Shown here: positions 62,304-64,000 of the stretch, piece after piece
Layout of the letters: every line of letters starts with the position of its first letter
How positions within the stretch are numbered: the stretch's first letter is position 1
Assembly: GCF_048006345.1 (NCBI RefSeq)
Contig: NZ_CP180351.1
Span: 2,108,001-2,172,000, forward strand
Direction: 5' to 3'
Length of the DNA stretch: 64,000 nt
Source: Marivita sp030148515
GTDB lineage: Bacteria > Pseudomonadota > Alphaproteobacteria > Rhodobacterales > Rhodobacteraceae
Program-made: the position numbers and the translations under genes
The notes under the pieces: model-generated
Database searches by the model: none
What the model saw: the letters and a program-made list of their open reading frames with translations, nothing else
What the model was told of the DNA's origin: nothing

Positions 62304-62331
62304 CATTTTGTATCCGAAGGGATACAAAATG
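62304..62331. promoter_or_regulatory. Perfect 28-bp inverted repeat over the start codon of the GntR gene
   Basis: CATTTTGTATCC, spacer GAAG, GGATACAAAATG. The right arm ends with the ATG itself and holds the ribosome site. The TTGTATCC/GGATACAA pattern is like operators of FCD-type GntR regulators, so autorepression is likely; in mRNA the same sequence can fold and hide the start. Confidence 0.8.
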
Positions 62332-62979
62332 TCCGACCCCAATAAATCCTCCTTCTCCAGCGGCGAGGCAGCCTATGCCAGCCTGATCGACGCCCTGCGC
62401 AGCGGTGACTTTGCGCCCGGTGACCGGTTGCGAGAGGAAGATGTGGCCCAACGGCTTAACCTCTCCCGCACCCCTGTGCGCGAGGCGATCAGGCGGCTGG
62501 AAAACAACGGCATTGTCGAACACCGCCCCCGCATCGGCGCGGTGATCCGCAAGCTTTCGCAGACCGAGGTGGTCGAGCTTTACGAGATGCGCATCGTGCT
62601 CGAACGGACCGCCGCCCGTATGGCGGCACAGCATGGGTCCGAGGCTGAGTTCGACGCGCTGGACGACATGAACGCCCGGATCCTCGATGCACAGGACACG
62701 CCAACTTTGGGCGCGGCGATCAATCAGGACTTTCACGAGGCGCTTTACCGCGCCGCCCGCAACCGGTTTCTGCTGGCCTCGGCCGAGGCGATCAACAACG
62801 CGCTGATCCTGCTTGGCCCGACGACGTACTTAGACCCCGACCGCATCCGCATCGTCGTGTCGCAGCATGGCGACGTAACCACCGCGCTGCGCCAGCGAGA
62901 TGGAGACCGCGCCGCCGACGCTGCGGAGGCACATCTGCAAACTTCGCTGCGCTACCGACTCAAAGGCATGTCCGCATGA
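62329..62979 (+). CDS. GntR-family regulator (FCD/FadR subfamily)
   Basis: 216 residues: winged helix with LREEDVAQRLNLSRTPVREAIRRLENNGIV (residues about 32-61, in part) and an FCD effector domain with metal-type residues (YEMRIVLERTAARMAA, NQDFHEALYRAARN). ATG inside the operator palindrome; a TTG seven codons upstream is less likely. Overlaps the AbrB-type gene (ATGA), so it probably controls it. Confidence 0.9.
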   Translation: MSDPNKSSFSSGEAAYASLIDALRSGDFAPGDRLREEDVAQRLNLSRTPVREAIRRLENNGIVEHRPRIGAVIRKLSQTEVVELYEMRIVLERTAARMAAQHGSEAEFDALDDMNARILDAQDTPTLGAAINQDFHEALYRAARNRFLLASAEAINNALILLGPTTYLDPDRIRIVVSQHGDVTTALRQRDGDRAADAAEAHLQTSLRYRLKGMSA

Positions 62980-64000
62980 TAGTCGTCCTGCGCACCTTTG
63001 CGATCGCAGGTGTGGGTGTGGCCCTGTTCAAGCTGTTACATCTGCCGCTGCCGTGGCTGATGGGACCGATCTTTGCCTGCCTTGCCGCAGCCCTTGCCGG
63101 TGTGCCCATGCGCGGGGTCAAACCGCTCAACGACACGATGCGCACCATTCTGGGCGTCGCCGTTGGCGCAACGCTGACCCCCGCCGTGCTGGCAACCTTC
63201 CCGGCGATGTGGCCCACGTTGCTGCTGGTCCCCGTGATGGTCGCGGTGATCGGGGTGACCGGCGTGCCCTATTTCCAGCGCTTCTGCGGCTACGATTTCG
63301 CCACCGCCTATTACGCGACCATGCCGGGTGGCTTGCAGGATATGATTGTCTTCGGCGAAGAAGCCGGTGCCAATGTCCGCGCGCTCAGCCTGATCCACGC
63401 GACACGGGTGATGGTGATCGTGGTCGCCCTGCCCTTCCTGCTGATCGGCATCTGGGAGGCGGACCTGTCGAACCCGCCCGGTGCGCCCGCGACTAGTATC
63501 CCGCCACTGGAGCTGCTGCTGATGGCCGTCTGCGCGATCACCGGCTGGCGACTGGCGAAACGGGTGGGCCTTTTCGGCGCGTCAATCCTTGGGCCCTTAA
63601 TCGTCACCGCCGCGCTGACGCTCGCAGGCGGGCTGCACAACCGCCCCCCTGCCGAAGCGATCTGGGCCGCGCAGTTCTTCATCGGCATGACCATCGGCAC
63701 CAAATACGCCGGGATCACGATGGCCGAGATTCGCAAGGACCTCGCCGCCGGTCTGGGCTTTTGCGGCATCCTGATCGTGCTGACGCTGATCTTTGTGGAG
63801 GCGATCTACGGACTCGACTTGGCCCCCGGCAGGGAGGCATTGCTGGCCTTCGCCCCCGGAGGTCAGGCGGAACTGACTGTACTTGCGCTGATCGTGGGGG
63901 CAGACGTCGCCTTTGTCGTGGCGCACCATGTATTGCGGATTTTCGTCGTCATCATGGGCGCGCCCTTGGCAGCGCGAGTGTTCCGAAAACGGCTTGCAAA
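62976..64000 (+). CDS. AbrB-family (DUF, two-repeat) membrane protein, partial
   Basis: At least 341 residues, cut by the right edge, no stop in frame. Repeated hydrophobic halves each with GPI- or GPL-containing turns (PLPWLMGPIFACL, SILGPLIVTAALT) and MPGGLQDMIVFGEEAGANVR / PGGQAELTVLALIVGADVAF, which mark the AbrB family (often labelled 'ammonia monooxygenase'). Presumed transporter of unknown solute, co-transcribed with the GntR gene. Confidence 0.85.
   Translation, partial: MIVVLRTFAIAGVGVALFKLLHLPLPWLMGPIFACLAAALAGVPMRGVKPLNDTMRTILGVAVGATLTPAVLATFPAMWPTLLLVPVMVAVIGVTGVPYFQRFCGYDFATAYYATMPGGLQDMIVFGEEAGANVRALSLIHATRVMVIVVALPFLLIGIWEADLSNPPGAPATSIPPLELLLMAVCAITGWRLAKRVGLFGASILGPLIVTAALTLAGGLHNRPPAEAIWAAQFFIGMTIGTKYAGITMAEIRKDLAAGLGFCGILIVLTLIFVEAIYGLDLAPGREALLAFAPGGQAELTVLALIVGADVAFVVAHHVLRIFVVIMGAPLAARVFRKRLA

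Noticed and set aside
1..64000. CRISPR array or phage structural genes
   Set aside because: No regularly spaced repeats of 20-40 bp and no capsid, portal, terminase or tail genes were seen; the two integrases belong to a non-phage island.

Overview
The window reads as chromosomal DNA of a marine-type alphaproteobacterium of the order Rhodobacterales (Roseobacter group). This is inferred from the GC-rich codon use, tightly overlapping operons, the tripartite tricarboxylate transporter, two-subunit Sdh/fumarase modules, the ECF42/DGPF pair and the typical alphaproteobacterial palindromic repeats. No rRNA gene or CRISPR array is visible. One tRNA gene (tRNA-Ser, anticodon UGA) is present.

Layout. 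1-9 kb: an ArsR-ArsC fusion cut by the left edge, a class I EPSP synthase (aroA), a dabA-dabB inorganic-carbon uptake operon with a divergent LysR regulator, and adenine deaminase. 9.4-18.2 kb: an acetate-use block: acetyl-CoA synthetase, an adenylate kinase overlapping it, the DUF4212/ActP symporter pair, then a cNMP/CBS/nucleotidyltransferase protein, a small membrane protein and a membrane-bound PAS-DEDDh exonuclease. 18.2-34.2 kb: an unusual catabolic region. It holds a TctCBA uptake system with LysR regulator, a TauE-type exporter and a GST, and facing them a minus-strand operon encoding an Sdh/Frd-like four-subunit complex, a two-subunit class I fumarase-like hydratase, a sulfite-oxidase-fold molybdoenzyme and a thiamine-diphosphate enzyme, preceded by an IorAB-type molybdenum hydroxylase.

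34.4-43.1 kb: a DEAD-box helicase with a cloverleaf-like element upstream, an operon of renalase-like oxidoreductase, NnrU/MddA-like methyltransferase, UbiG-like methyltransferase and DUF4149 protein, an RTX/DUF4214 protein, and an ECF42-type sigma factor with its DGPF partner. 43.27-55.09 kb: a genomic island in the 3' end of tRNA-Ser, bounded by a 14-bp direct repeat. It carries two tyrosine integrases, an excisionase-like protein, a DUF262-HNH protein, a giant single-chain Type ISP restriction-modification enzyme and a small overlapping PD-(D/E)XK-like protein, so it is a defence island. 55.3-64 kb: a housekeeping run (SPOR lipoprotein, DacC, Tmk, HolB, TatD, PhnP-like hydrolase), an AEC transporter, and a GntR regulator overlapping an AbrB-type membrane protein cut by the right edge.

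The strongest candidates for something undescribed are (a) the Sdh/fumarase/molybdoenzyme/ThDP operon, whose flavoprotein has Cys in place of the FAD-linking His and whose last three genes overlap; (b) the tRNA-Ser island with its Type ISP enzyme plus overlapping nuclease-like gene; (c) the sensor-like membrane exonuclease in the acetate block; and (d) the three-armed palindromic element upstream of the helicase.
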